Below are positions 25,787-33,494 of a stretch of DNA of 64,000 bases, piece by piece. The DNA is from JAENVU01 sp046598395. GTDB lineage: Bacteria; Actinomycetota; Acidimicrobiia; IMCC26256; JAENVU01. A program made the translations under genes and the position numbers. Positions within the stretch are counted from its first letter, which is position 1, and every line of letters begins with the position of its first letter. The stretch is from the NCBI GenBank assembly GCA_046598395.1, contig JBKJIQ010000025.1, forward strand, positions 16,568 through 80,567, in the 5' to 3' direction. Below the pieces are notes generated by a model. The model was not told where the DNA came from. It saw only the letters and a list, made by a program, of their open reading frames with translations, and ran no database searches.

Positions 25787-26272
25787 ATGGCTCGAATCTC
25801 CTTCAAGGATCATGGCAACCCCGAACACGTTGACTGGGCGCTCTCCCGAGTGGAGATGGCGGTGGGTATGGGAGCACTCTCCGAGGCCGTCTACGGCAGC
25901 TCACGTCTCCCGGTGCGTGAACGCGAATCGGCCCGTTTCACGATTGCGCTGATCAACGACTGCGTCGTGTGTCAGGACACCCGTGCGAAACAGGCGGTGG
26001 ATGCCAGCATCGACGAAGGCTTCTACTCCGAGATTGCCAACTGGCGCGAGAGTGCGGTGCTGACCGTTCGGGAACGCCTCGCTGCGGAGTACGCACAACG
26101 CTTCGCGTTGGAGCATCTGGGAATGGACGACGACTTCTGGGCCCGCCTCCATGACGCGTTCGCGGACGATGAGATCGTGGATCTCACGATTTGCTGTGGC
26201 ATGTTCCTCGGAATGGGCCGCACGCTCGCGGTGATCGGCGTGCGCGCCCCCGACGAGCGACTCCTGGTCTGA
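25787..26272 (+). CDS. AhpD-like/carboxymuconolactone decarboxylase-family protein
   Basis: 161 residues, all-helical, with the CxxC motif CVVCQDTR in the position of the AhpD active site (and the usual preceding Arg/Glu-rich RERESARFTIALINDC). AhpD-like proteins reduce peroxiredoxins or act as unspecified thiol peroxidases; the true decarboxylases lack CxxC. Therefore a thiol-redox role is more likely. ATG at 25787 follows a weak GG-rich ribosome site. It is divergent from the GNAT gene (75 bp) and convergent with the propeller lipoprotein gene, with a hairpin between. Confidence 0.75.
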   Translation: MARISFKDHGNPEHVDWALSRVEMAVGMGALSEAVYGSSRLPVRERESARFTIALINDCVVCQDTRAKQAVDASIDEGFYSEIANWRESAVLTVRERLAAEYAQRFALEHLGMDDDFWARLHDAFADDEIVDLTICCGMFLGMGRTLAVIGVRAPDERLLV

Positions 26273-26275
26273 ACC

Positions 26276-26293
26276 AGCCCGACTGCGCGGGCT
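26276..26293. terminator. Hairpin between convergent AhpD-like and propeller genes
   Basis: AGCCCG (26276-26281) pairs with CGGGCT (26288-26293) around a 6-nt loop. It sits in the 27-bp gap between two convergent stops, so it can terminate both transcripts. No clear T-run is present on either side. Confidence 0.45.
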
Positions 26294-26299
26294 CCCGGG

Positions 26300-27472
26300 T
26301 TATCGGTAGTTGCCAGTGTGGCCGAGGCTGTAGCGGCCGGGTTGGGGAAACACCGCGAGTCCGTGCGGTCCGCTGCCGACCGGGATCCGGGTGATCAAGC
26401 GACCGGTCGTGGTGTCGACCACGTAGACCCCACCGGAGTAGCGACCGGTGACCCAGAACTGGGATCCATCAGCACTGACGCCGCCCATGTCGGGAGTGCC
26501 GCCGATGTCCCACGTGGCAACAACGGTGCGCGTCGCGAAGTCGATCACCGAAATCGATCCGGCCTGACGGTTGGTGGCGTACAACTTGGACCCGTCGCGG
26601 CTGGGGTACAGGCCGTGGGTCCCGCGAGCCGTGGGAATGAACCCGACTTCCGTCATCGCAACCGGGTCGATGATCGAGACGCCGTTCCGGCCCTGGTTCG
26701 CGACGTACATGACGGTGCCATCGGGCGACGACCGGACGTCCACTGGCATGCCGCCCACGTTCAGTTCGCCGGTGACGGTCATCGTGGTGAGATCGATGCG
26801 CACGACGTAGCCCGAGAACTCGCAGCTCGCGATCATGATCTTGCCGTTGGGCGTGAAGTCGGCGTGGTTCACGCCCGCATGCGCAATCCGAACCGAGGTG
26901 ATGAGTTTCCACGTGACGGGATCGCGGAACTCGACCATGCTGTTGCGCTCGGCCATCACAATCGCACGGGTGCCGTCGGGGGAGTAATAGAGGTTGTACG
27001 GATCGTCGACGGGAATCGCAGGGCCGGCCTTACCCGTCGCCGGAGCGATCGGTGTGAGCGTGTTCCCTTTGTTGTTGTTCACGTAGAGCGTCGAGAGGTC
27101 GTAGGAGGGAACCACGTGCTGAGGCGTGTTGCCCACCGCGTAGTGATCGATCACCTTCATGGATACGGGGTCGATGACGTCGACCGTGTTCGAGAGACTG
27201 TTCGGGACGTAGACCCGGCTCGGTATGTTGGCCACCTTCGGGTCGAGCATGCCCGCCCGGGTGTGGTCGTAGATGTCCACGCCGGGACCGGCGCCGCTCG
27301 CCGGATTCGTAGGCTGCGCCAAGGTGTCGGTGGTTGACGTGCTCGACGCCGGACGCGACGTCGAGGAACCGCCAGGTTGCTTTGCCGGCGCGGCCTTCGG
27401 ACCACTCCCGCTGCACCCACTCCCGACGCCCACTCCGATCGCGATGATCAGCGCGAGGTGTCTGGAATTCAT
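26300..27472 (-). CDS. Beta-propeller lipoprotein (YncE-like)
   Basis: 390 residues. A lipoprotein signal ends at Cys20 (IGVGVGSGC), followed by a Ser/Thr/Pro-rich linker (about 21-60). Seven-bladed YncE-like repeats follow: RVYVPNSLSNTVDVIDP, STLYVNNNKGN, GTRAIVMAER, GKIMIASCEF, GTVMYVANQGR, GSKLYATNRQAG and SQFWVTGRYSGG. The protein is exported and lipid-anchored and probably binds a ligand or another surface protein. Its gene overlaps the upstream kelch gene by 4 bp (ATGA), so the two propellers are co-translated. Similar propeller at 15.7 kb. Catalytic role not evident. Confidence 0.8.
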   Translation of the reverse strand: MNSRHLALIIAIGVGVGSGCSGSGPKAAPAKQPGGSSTSRPASSTSTTDTLAQPTNPASGAGPGVDIYDHTRAGMLDPKVANIPSRVYVPNSLSNTVDVIDPVSMKVIDHYAVGNTPQHVVPSYDLSTLYVNNNKGNTLTPIAPATGKAGPAIPVDDPYNLYYSPDGTRAIVMAERNSMVEFRDPVTWKLITSVRIAHAGVNHADFTPNGKIMIASCEFSGYVVRIDLTTMTVTGELNVGGMPVDVRSSPDGTVMYVANQGRNGVSIIDPVAMTEVGFIPTARGTHGLYPSRDGSKLYATNRQAGSISVIDFATRTVVATWDIGGTPDMGGVSADGSQFWVTGRYSGGVYVVDTTTGRLITRIPVGSGPHGLAVFPQPGRYSLGHTGNYR

Positions 27473-28515
27473 CGGACCTCCAGGGTGATGATCGAACTCA
27501 ACAAGTTGGGGCTCTCGCCGCCGACCAGATACGCGACGTTGCCGAGGACGGCGATCGCGGCGTCGGAGATCGGGGTGGGAAGGGTTGCCACCGGATTGAG
27601 CGTGACCGGGCCGACGCCGTCCGGGCCGGGGTCGAGGTGCCAGACCTGATTCGTTTCTCGGCCGGCGAGCAGACCACCGAACACATAGATGTGGCCGCGC
27701 ACGGTCGCGGCCACTGCGTCAGTGAGGCCTTGGGGAAGTTCGCCGACCTGCATCGCTTCGCCGGTAGTGGTATCGAGCATTTGCACAGCGCGCACTGCGC
27801 CGGACGCGTTGCCGTCGGTGGTGCCACCGACGATGTAGATCCGGGCTCCGAGTGCGGCCACCGCCGGATACCGAACGGGGACGGGTAGATCACCCAGGAC
27901 TTGGAACGTGATGCCGTCGGACGTGGAGATCGTGGTGCCCCGCACCCGTGCACCGTCGTACCCGCCGATGATGAAAGTGCGCCCGCCGATGGTGGTGGCG
28001 GTGAGGTCAGACCGCGGGATGGGGAGATGCCCCACCACACTCACTCCCGTGGGTCCCACCGCCTGGACCCCGTTGGTCTCACTCGAGTTCCCTCCGCCGA
28101 ACACCATGGGAGTTCCACCAACCTGCGCGCCACCGGCGTCGTGGACCGCGGCCACCAGCGCGCCCGCGTTGGTGACGGTGCGCGCCCGAGGATCGATGCG
28201 AAGGATCTCGCTGATCGTTCGTTTCGCTCCGTCGAAGCCGCCGAGGAGCAGTAGGTGATCACCATCGGCGATGAGCACCGCTCGGGCGGAAGGGCGGGGG
28301 AGTGCGAACGGCGCTGCAGCCACAACGACGGTGCCCGTGGACGGTGTGGACGTGGAAGCCGAAGGGTTCGTCGTGCTGGTGCTCGTACTGCGGGAGCCCG
28401 CCCCGCTACCGGTCGGCGCCGACTTCGCCGAGGTGGATGGAGCGCTGCTCGAACACGCCGTGGCCGTGACCAGAATGCAGAGTGCTGCGAGTATTGAGAG
28501 CAGCGGCCGAAACAT
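27469..28515 (-). CDS. Kelch-type beta-propeller lipoprotein
   Basis: 348 residues from ATG 28515. The lipobox Cys21 (LVTATAC) follows a hydrophobic signal, then a Ser/Thr linker. Kelch-like blades repeat with di-glycine motifs: LLLLGGFDGAKRTI, TFIIGGYDGARV, RIYIVGGTTDG, HIYVFGGLLAGRE and VAYLVGGESPN. It is exported and lipid-anchored. An in-frame extension upstream to 28794 has no signal and was rejected. It is the first gene of the two-lipoprotein unit. Function unknown; the pairing of a kelch and a YncE propeller is discussed in findings. Confidence 0.78.
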   Translation of the reverse strand: MFRPLLSILAALCILVTATACSSSAPSTSAKSAPTGSGAGSRSTSTSTTNPSASTSTPSTGTVVVAAAPFALPRPSARAVLIADGDHLLLLGGFDGAKRTISEILRIDPRARTVTNAGALVAAVHDAGGAQVGGTPMVFGGGNSSETNGVQAVGPTGVSVVGHLPIPRSDLTATTIGGRTFIIGGYDGARVRGTTISTSDGITFQVLGDLPVPVRYPAVAALGARIYIVGGTTDGNASGAVRAVQMLDTTTGEAMQVGELPQGLTDAVAATVRGHIYVFGGLLAGRETNQVWHLDPGPDGVGPVTLNPVATLPTPISDAAIAVLGNVAYLVGGESPNLLSSIITLEVR

Positions 28516-28616
28516 CACCGCAGTCTGCAACACGCGGCCGACGAATCCACGGACGGGGTCGGCCCAACCTTTGCCCAAGGCCCGGCTCGGCCCAACGTGG
28601 CGCCCACTACCTTGGC

Positions 28617-29243
28617 GTGGTGCAGGAATACGAAGTCCGGGAGATACGGGAGGACGAGGTCTTCGCGGCGCGTCGGATGCTCGCGACCGCGTTCGCCGGC
28701 GAAGCGTTCGCAATCGGCATGTTTGGGGCGGAGCCGCTCGGGCGGTTTCTGGGAATGATGGACCAGTACGCCTCGTGGCCGTTCTCGGCCGCACCCGTCA
28801 CGTTCGCCGCGGTGTTCGGTGGGAACCTCCTTGGCGTCGCTACTGCGACGCTCCCGGGCCAGTGTCATCTGTGTGACGAGTCCCATGACCTGCTCCCAAG
28901 GACGGCGAGTGTCGCCGACCGGATTGAGCATGAGTTCCAGCTTGCCTGTCGACGGGCCCACAATGGTGCTGATCTTCCGGCGCACGCACACATAACGTCG
29001 GTCGCGGTCGAAGGAATCCTGCGTGGGGGCGGAGTCGGCCGTCGGCTGGTCGACCGACTCCTGAGCGGGCTTTGGTCCTCGGGCGCGTCATGTGCAGTGC
29101 TCGAATGCGTCACGGTACGCGCACCGTTCTATGAGCGATTGGGATTTCGGGTCATCGATGAGTTTGCGGATCCAGGTGCGCCGGGTTTGCGCAGTGTGTT
29201 GATGCGCTGTGACACCTCGAGCGGAGAGGGTCAGGCGAGCTAA
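28617..29243 (+). CDS. GNAT-family N-acetyltransferase
   Basis: 208 residues from GTG 28617 (or GTG 28620). The sequence begins with QEYEVREIREDEVFAARRM; the cofactor region is ITSVAVEGILRGGGVGRRLVDRL and the C-terminus FYERLGFRVIDEF, both standard GNAT elements. Unusually it carries three cysteines in CHLCDESHD near residue 85. It ends one base before the rsgA start codon (stop TAA 29241-29243), implying co-translation. An acetyl acceptor cannot be predicted. Confidence 0.8.
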   Translation: MVQEYEVREIREDEVFAARRMLATAFAGEAFAIGMFGAEPLGRFLGMMDQYASWPFSAAPVTFAAVFGGNLLGVATATLPGQCHLCDESHDLLPRTASVADRIEHEFQLACRRAHNGADLPAHAHITSVAVEGILRGGGVGRRLVDRLLSGLWSSGASCAVLECVTVRAPFYERLGFRVIDEFADPGAPGLRSVLMRCDTSSGEGQAS

Positions 29244-30296
29244 TTGAACGCTGTCCCCGAACGCTGGGCCGCACTGCTGCCGTTCGGCTGGAACGATCGC
29301 GTTCGGGCCGGGTTCGAAGCGGTGGGCTCGACGCCCGGCCTGGCGCCCGGACGCGTCGTGCGAGTGGTGCGCTCCGCATGCGCAGTCGCAACGATCGATG
29401 GTGAGCGGATGGCCGAGTGGGTGGCGGATCTGCCCGACTTCCCCGTGGTGGGCGATTGGATCGCCATCGAGACGCTGGCCGAGCGCACCATTGTTCGATC
29501 GGTGTTGCCGCGTTGGTCGGAACTGATCCGGCTCGATCCCTTGGGCGATCGGTCCCAAGTGCTCGCGGTGAACGTGGACATCGTGTTCATCACCGCGCCC
29601 GCGGATCGTCCGAGTGTGGCCCGCGTGGAGCGCGAGAGCGTGGTGGCATGGGAGAGTGGGGCGCGCCCGGTGGTCGTGGTCACCAAAATCGATCTTGATG
29701 CCGAGGCCTACGTGGAGGAACTCCGGCGTCGGCTCGTAGGGGTGGAAATCATCGCGACCTCGGCCACCTCCGGCTCCGGAGTCGACGTCATTGCGGAGCA
29801 GTTGCAGCCGAATCACACGGCGGTGGTGCTCGGACCGTCGGGCGCCGGAAAGTCCACGTTGATCAATGCGTTGCTCGGAGAGGATCGGCTCGCGACGGGC
29901 GCGGTACGCGACGAAGACGCGCGGGGCCGTCACACCACGACCACACGCGAGTTGGTGGTGATCCCGAGTGGAGGGGTGGTGATCGATACCCCGGGAATCC
30001 GCGGGCTCGGCATGTGGTCCGACGGTGCCGGGCTCGAAGCCGCATTCGCCGATATCACGGCACTCGCGGAGGGATGTCGGTTCCGCGACTGCCGCCACGA
30101 TGGTGAGCCCGGCTGCGCGGTGGTGACGGCGTTGGCGCAGGGCACGCTCGACCGTGATCGGTTCGAGCACTACCGGAAGTTGGACCGAGAGATCGCCACC
30201 GACCCCCGCAAGTTCGATCCGGCGGTTCGCCGCGCCGAACGGGAGCGGACCAAGGCCGCCAATGCCGAACAACGGAGAGCGCGCAAGCAATCCTGA
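29244..30296 (+). CDS. rsgA: Ribosome small-subunit-dependent GTPase A
   Basis: 350 residues with the circularly permuted GTPase order of RsgA: G4-type TKIDLD about residue 150, then G1 GPSGAGKSTLINALLG (about 196-211), switch region RGRHTTTTRELV and G3 DTPGIRG. The C-terminal zinc-binding motif CRFRDCRHDGEPGCAV has the C-x5-H-type spacing of the family. It assists 30S subunit maturation in the cytoplasm. The start is a TTG at 29244, directly after the stop of the GNAT gene; no alternative start gives the N-terminal OB domain. Downstream lies a decayed methyltransferase relic on the opposite strand. Confidence 0.93.
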   Translation: MNAVPERWAALLPFGWNDRVRAGFEAVGSTPGLAPGRVVRVVRSACAVATIDGERMAEWVADLPDFPVVGDWIAIETLAERTIVRSVLPRWSELIRLDPLGDRSQVLAVNVDIVFITAPADRPSVARVERESVVAWESGARPVVVVTKIDLDAEAYVEELRRRLVGVEIIATSATSGSGVDVIAEQLQPNHTAVVLGPSGAGKSTLINALLGEDRLATGAVRDEDARGRHTTTTRELVVIPSGGVVIDTPGIRGLGMWSDGAGLEAAFADITALAEGCRFRDCRHDGEPGCAVVTALAQGTLDRDRFEHYRKLDREIATDPRKFDPAVRRAERERTKAANAEQRRARKQS

Positions 30297-30419
30297 CGCT
30301 GGGCTCTCAACAAAAGGTGACGACGCGAGCGCGCCGTTGCGAATGCTCATGGCATGCCGGTTGTACGGATGTGAGCGGCACCGCGAAAATCGTCGTGGGC
30401 CGGTATCGCACGAAGGCGT

Positions 30420-30677
30420 CAGTTGCGCGGCGCATTCCAACATAAACGGCGACGGGTCGACGATGGTGATGTCGTAGCCATCGCGCGCGAGGGGGATGCT
30501 CTGATGGCCCGCGCCGCCTCCGACGTCGACGATGCGCAGCGGGGCGGACGCGAGGTGCGCGAGCAGGTGTTGATGGATGACGTGGGTCCGCACGCGTCCT
30601 CGGAGCGAGTCGTAGTGCGTGTCGACGTAGGTCTTTCCGAGTTCGGCCCAGGGGTCGTCGTGCTGGGTGTCACTCAT
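30420..30677 (-). pseudogene. 5' fragment of a SAM-dependent methyltransferase
   Basis: Reading leftward from ATG 30677, the protein begins MSDTQHDDPWAELGKTYVDT, with VDVGGGAGHQSIPLARDGY (motif I) and VDPSPFMLECAAQL. That is the N-terminal third of a CmoM/Ubie-type class I methyltransferase. After about residue 86 the similarity stops; the remaining sequence down to the rsgA stop (30296) shows no match in any of the three leftward frames. The frame stays open far into rsgA antisense, but this is a GC artefact. The gene is truncated and probably non-functional. Confidence 0.65.
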
Positions 30678-30855
30678 GGAGCCATCTTTGCCCAGCGCCG
30701 TGCTGGCGAGTGGTCTGATCTGAGGTCATGGGGCGACGCGTCAGGAACGGCAAGCGAGGAGACGAAACCTGGCCGGTCGCGTTCCGCCTCACTCCGGATG
30801 CACCGGCGGCTGCTGGGCGAAAAGGGTGGTCACACCCTCCGTGCACACTGTGGGC

Positions 30856-31275
30856 ATGTGCGAGATATGTGACGGTATAACTCATCAGCAATCGATGGAA
30901 CGCATGCATGCCCACGTGGCTTCCGGGTCGTGGGCACTGCAAGGTGTGGAGGCGGGTGAGCACCAGCGCCCGTGGGCGTACACGATCGGACTGATGCAGC
31001 ACTTCGGCCATCCGGAGCTGGTGATCACCGACGGAGCCTGGCGGGAGAGCGCCGTGATCTTGAACCAGCTGGGCGAGTGGGTGCGCAAGGGCGATCGGTT
31101 CGTTCCGGGGATGGTGGTCGAATCTGACGGCGGCGCCATCGAGCTCGGCGTACTACGACTGGACCGGAGCCGTCCCAGGCTCGTTGGAAATGCTCCAGGT
31201 CATCACCATGGACTCGAAATATTGCGAGCACCACCAGGGAATGCGTGCCGGACTTGCGGTCCCGGGGGCTTTGCA
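30856..31275 (+). pseudogene. DUF4262-like gene with a frameshift
   Basis: From ATG 30856 the frame reads CEICDGITHQQSMERMHAHV and PWAYTIGLMQHFGHPELVIT, the clear DUF4262 opening. At about 31147-31150 the meaningful frame changes: E-L-G is followed in the original frame by non-homologous residues, whereas a +1 shift gives YYDWTG, LEMLQVITMDSKYCEHHQ, a fitting C-terminal part. One extra G at about 31148-31150 would explain this. The stop beyond that is also missing; the frame runs into antisense of the APH relic. Sequencing error cannot be excluded. Confidence 0.6.
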
Positions 31276-31336
31276 ATGTCCGGCAACGGTCCGAACCGCA
31301 TGGAGCGTCGACGCGCCGCGCGCCGCCGCCATTGAA

Positions 31337-31519
31337 GCCCAAGCCGGCAATGGTGCCGCGGGTCTCGCAGTCGTAGGTCGCGCGCGAATGCGACGTCGTC
31401 ATCCACGGATGCAACGGTTCCGAGGTCACCATCGATCCAGGCATAGACCGACCACACTGCGGGAACTCTGACGCGACGAGGCGGGTGACGAACTCGGCAG
31501 TGATGTCGTCGGGGGTCAC
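31337..31519 (-). pseudogene. Relic of an aminoglycoside-phosphotransferase-family gene with two internal deletions
   Basis: From GTG 31519 leftward the reading frame starts VTPDDITAEFVTRLVASEFPQ, typical of the N-terminus of APH-family proteins (normally followed by W). The sequence then jumps, in a second frame, to WSVYAWIDGDLG and VAFARDL, which in intact homologues lies about 80 codons later, and then back to the first frame at ATYDCETRGTIAGLG, another 30-odd codons later. So two internal deletions, one of about 80 codons, have removed the catalytic region. Non-functional. Confidence 0.55.
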
Positions 31520-31596
31520 CGATCGAGTCTGCCCGACGCGTCCTGCCGACACGCTCGAATCTCGGGCCGCGTGCCAGCAGAAGTGTGGAAGTGTGA

Positions 31597-31950
31597 TGGT
31601 GGAGGTGGGGGGAGTCGAACCCCCGTCTTCCAAGTCCTTAGCGGGACTTCTCCGAGCGCAGCCGGTGGGTAAGTCTCGGACTGTCGCCGCCCACTGGCGG
31701 CCTGCGACGATCCCAGCCTCGCTGTGATGTCCCGTCAGGCCACGGGGCCCGTCCCGACGGTAAGCCGCTCTTAGTGACGCCCTGGTTCCGACCGAGCAGC
31801 TGGGCCGGGTAGGACGCGCTACTTATTTCTAAGCAGCGAGTGTGAGGTTGTCCTCAGCAAGTATTGGTTTTGCCGGCTCTTTTACGACGCTCCGGCGACG
31901 TCGGCTCGCTTCTCCCGCCTCGATCCTCAGAATCGAAACCACGCACCCCC
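31597..31950 (-). ncRNA. ssrA: Transfer-messenger RNA
   Basis: 354 nt including an encoded CCA end (complement at 31597-31599). The 5' end GGGGGTGCGTGG pairs with CACCTCC at the 3' end to form the acceptor stem, with discriminator A and CCA. The T-arm GGTTCGACTCCCCC is present at the 3' side. The tag reading frame ends GAG GAC AAC CTC ACA CTC GCT GCT TAG, i.e. ...LAEDNLTLAA with stop at 31829-31831. The resume codon is probably GCA at 31871-31873 (AKPILAEDNLTLAA) or a codon just upstream. It rescues stalled ribosomes with SmpB, encoded 1 kb away on the same strand. Confidence 0.93.
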
Positions 31951-32165
31951 TTGTCAAGTGCCGTTCCGATGCGCTGGAACAGCCTGGTCAGTCTACGCCG
32001 GACTGCGCTCGGATTCTCCCTTGATTGGTCCACAACATCTTCGGGGCTGAGTCTCAGCTGAGCACGGTGACCGGCGCGTGGGCGCTGGGAACGCGAAGCT
32101 CTCCGAGGTTGTTGGCACCCGACAAGGTTCAGGCCAGCACCAGTTCGCTACGGAGAGGACATCGC

Positions 32166-32942
32166 ATGCGCGCCACACTGCGCCTCGGACGGTTCTTCGG
32201 TGTCGAGGTCGCCGCCCACTGGTCGGTGCTGGTGATCGCCGGACTCATTGGTTACGGCCTGACCGGCGGGACTGCCGATGCCACGCTCTGGGCGGTGGTC
32301 GTGCCGACGGTGTTCGTGTTCCTCGGGTCGTTGCTCGCGCACGAGCTGTCGCACTCGGTGGTCGCGAAGCGAAACGGAATGGAAGTTCGCGGCATCACCC
32401 TTTGGATGCTGGGGGGAGTCGCGCAACTCGGTGGGCCGATGCCAACGGCGGGTGCCGAGTTCCGTATCGCCGCGGCCGGCCCCGCGATGAGTTACGCGTT
32501 GGCGGCGAGTTTCTTCGGACTGTTCAAGCTGGCGGGCCCGCTCGGCGCGCCCGATCTCATGGGGCAAGCCTTGGAATGGTTGGCATTCGTCAATGTCGTG
32601 CTCGGCACGTTCAACCTGATCCCGGCTGCGCCCCTCGATGGTGGGCGCATCCTCGCCAGCGCGATTTGGGCCATGACCCGCGACCGGAACCGAGGAGAAA
32701 TGGTTGCCACCCGCGTCGGTCAAGGATTCGGTGGCCTGCTGGTGGGAGCGGGGGTGGTTGGCCCATTCGTGGGGGTTCCCTACGTCTCGTTATGGACCGC
32801 GTTCATGGGCCTTTTCGTCCTGCGCGCCGCCACCGCGGAATACCAGAACGCCCGGCTCGCCGGCGTGCTTCACGATGTCCAACACCGTGGCGAGTTGGTC
32901 ACGCCTCCAGAGGAACTCAGCAGTTCAACCACGATGCCCTGA
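32166..32942 (+). CDS. M50-family site-2-type membrane metalloprotease
   Basis: 258 residues. The metalloprotease motif HELSH lies in LGSLLAHELSHSVVAKRNG near residue 60, and the third zinc ligand is the Asp of the C-terminal LDG motif (LIPAAPLDGGRIL). Four to six membrane helices surround them. These proteases cut transmembrane substrates such as anti-sigma factors. No CBS domains are present at the C-terminus, which instead ends in a 40-residue hydrophilic tail. ATG 32166 follows GGAGAGGACATCGC. The gene lies between ssrA and smpB but on the other strand. No anti-sigma partner is in the window. Confidence 0.85.
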   Translation: MRATLRLGRFFGVEVAAHWSVLVIAGLIGYGLTGGTADATLWAVVVPTVFVFLGSLLAHELSHSVVAKRNGMEVRGITLWMLGGVAQLGGPMPTAGAEFRIAAAGPAMSYALAASFFGLFKLAGPLGAPDLMGQALEWLAFVNVVLGTFNLIPAAPLDGGRILASAIWAMTRDRNRGEMVATRVGQGFGGLLVGAGVVGPFVGVPYVSLWTAFMGLFVLRAATAEYQNARLAGVLHDVQHRGELVTPPEELSSSTTMP

Positions 32943-32962
32943 CGTCCGGGGCGCGCGCTGAA

Positions 32963-33424
32963 CTACTTGCGCCGCTCGCGCAACGCCCGCTCAACGTCGC
33001 GGTTGGCGTCGCGTTCCGCGAGCGCATGCCGCTTGTCGTAGTTCTTCTTGCCCTTGGCGAGCGCGATCTCTACTTTGGCCCGCCCTTCCTTGAAGTACAC
33101 CTTCAAGGGGACCAGGGTGAGGCCCTTCTCGCTCGACTGCCGCGTGATGGTGTCGATCTCACTCGCGTGGAGGAGGAGTTTGCGGCGCCGCACCGGGTCG
33201 ATGTCCCCCCGGCTCGAGGCATACGGGAGAATGTGCATCCCGTTGAGCCAGATCTCGCCGTCGTCGACCCTCGCGTAGGCATCTTGGAGGTTCGCGTGGT
33301 GGTCGCGCAGCGACTTCACCTCGGCGCCCTGGAGCACGATTCCGCACTCCCATACTTCGAGGATGGAGTAGTCGTGGCGAGCCTTTCGGTTCGTGAGCAC
33401 GACCTCATCGGGGCGGCGGGGCAT
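32963..33424 (-). CDS. smpB: SsrA-binding protein SmpB
   Basis: 153 residues matching SmpB throughout: NRKARHDYSILEVWECGIVL at the start, EVKSLRDHHANLQDAYARV in the RNA-binding barrel, GKGLTLVPLKVYFKEGRAKVEI, and the basic C-terminal tail KKNYDKRHALAERDANRD that reads the decoding centre. It binds tmRNA, which is encoded about 1 kb further left on the same strand with only the convergent M50 gene between. Linkage of smpB and ssrA is common in bacteria. Start ATG 33424. Confidence 0.96.
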   Translation of the reverse strand: MPRRPDEVVLTNRKARHDYSILEVWECGIVLQGAEVKSLRDHHANLQDAYARVDDGEIWLNGMHILPYASSRGDIDPVRRRKLLLHASEIDTITRQSSEKGLTLVPLKVYFKEGRAKVEIALAKGKKNYDKRHALAERDANRDVERALRERRK

Positions 33425-33494
33425 CCCGTGACGCTACCCGGCGAATTTTTCCGAGTCGTCACGCTGAGCCCGTCAATCGTGCGACCATGGCGCT

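Noticed and set aside
29088..30677. 529-codon leftward open frame covering rsgA antisense
   Set aside because: Only the first 86 codons resemble a protein (methyltransferase head); the rest is complementary to the intact rsgA gene and is Arg/His-rich, typical of GC-rich antisense frames.
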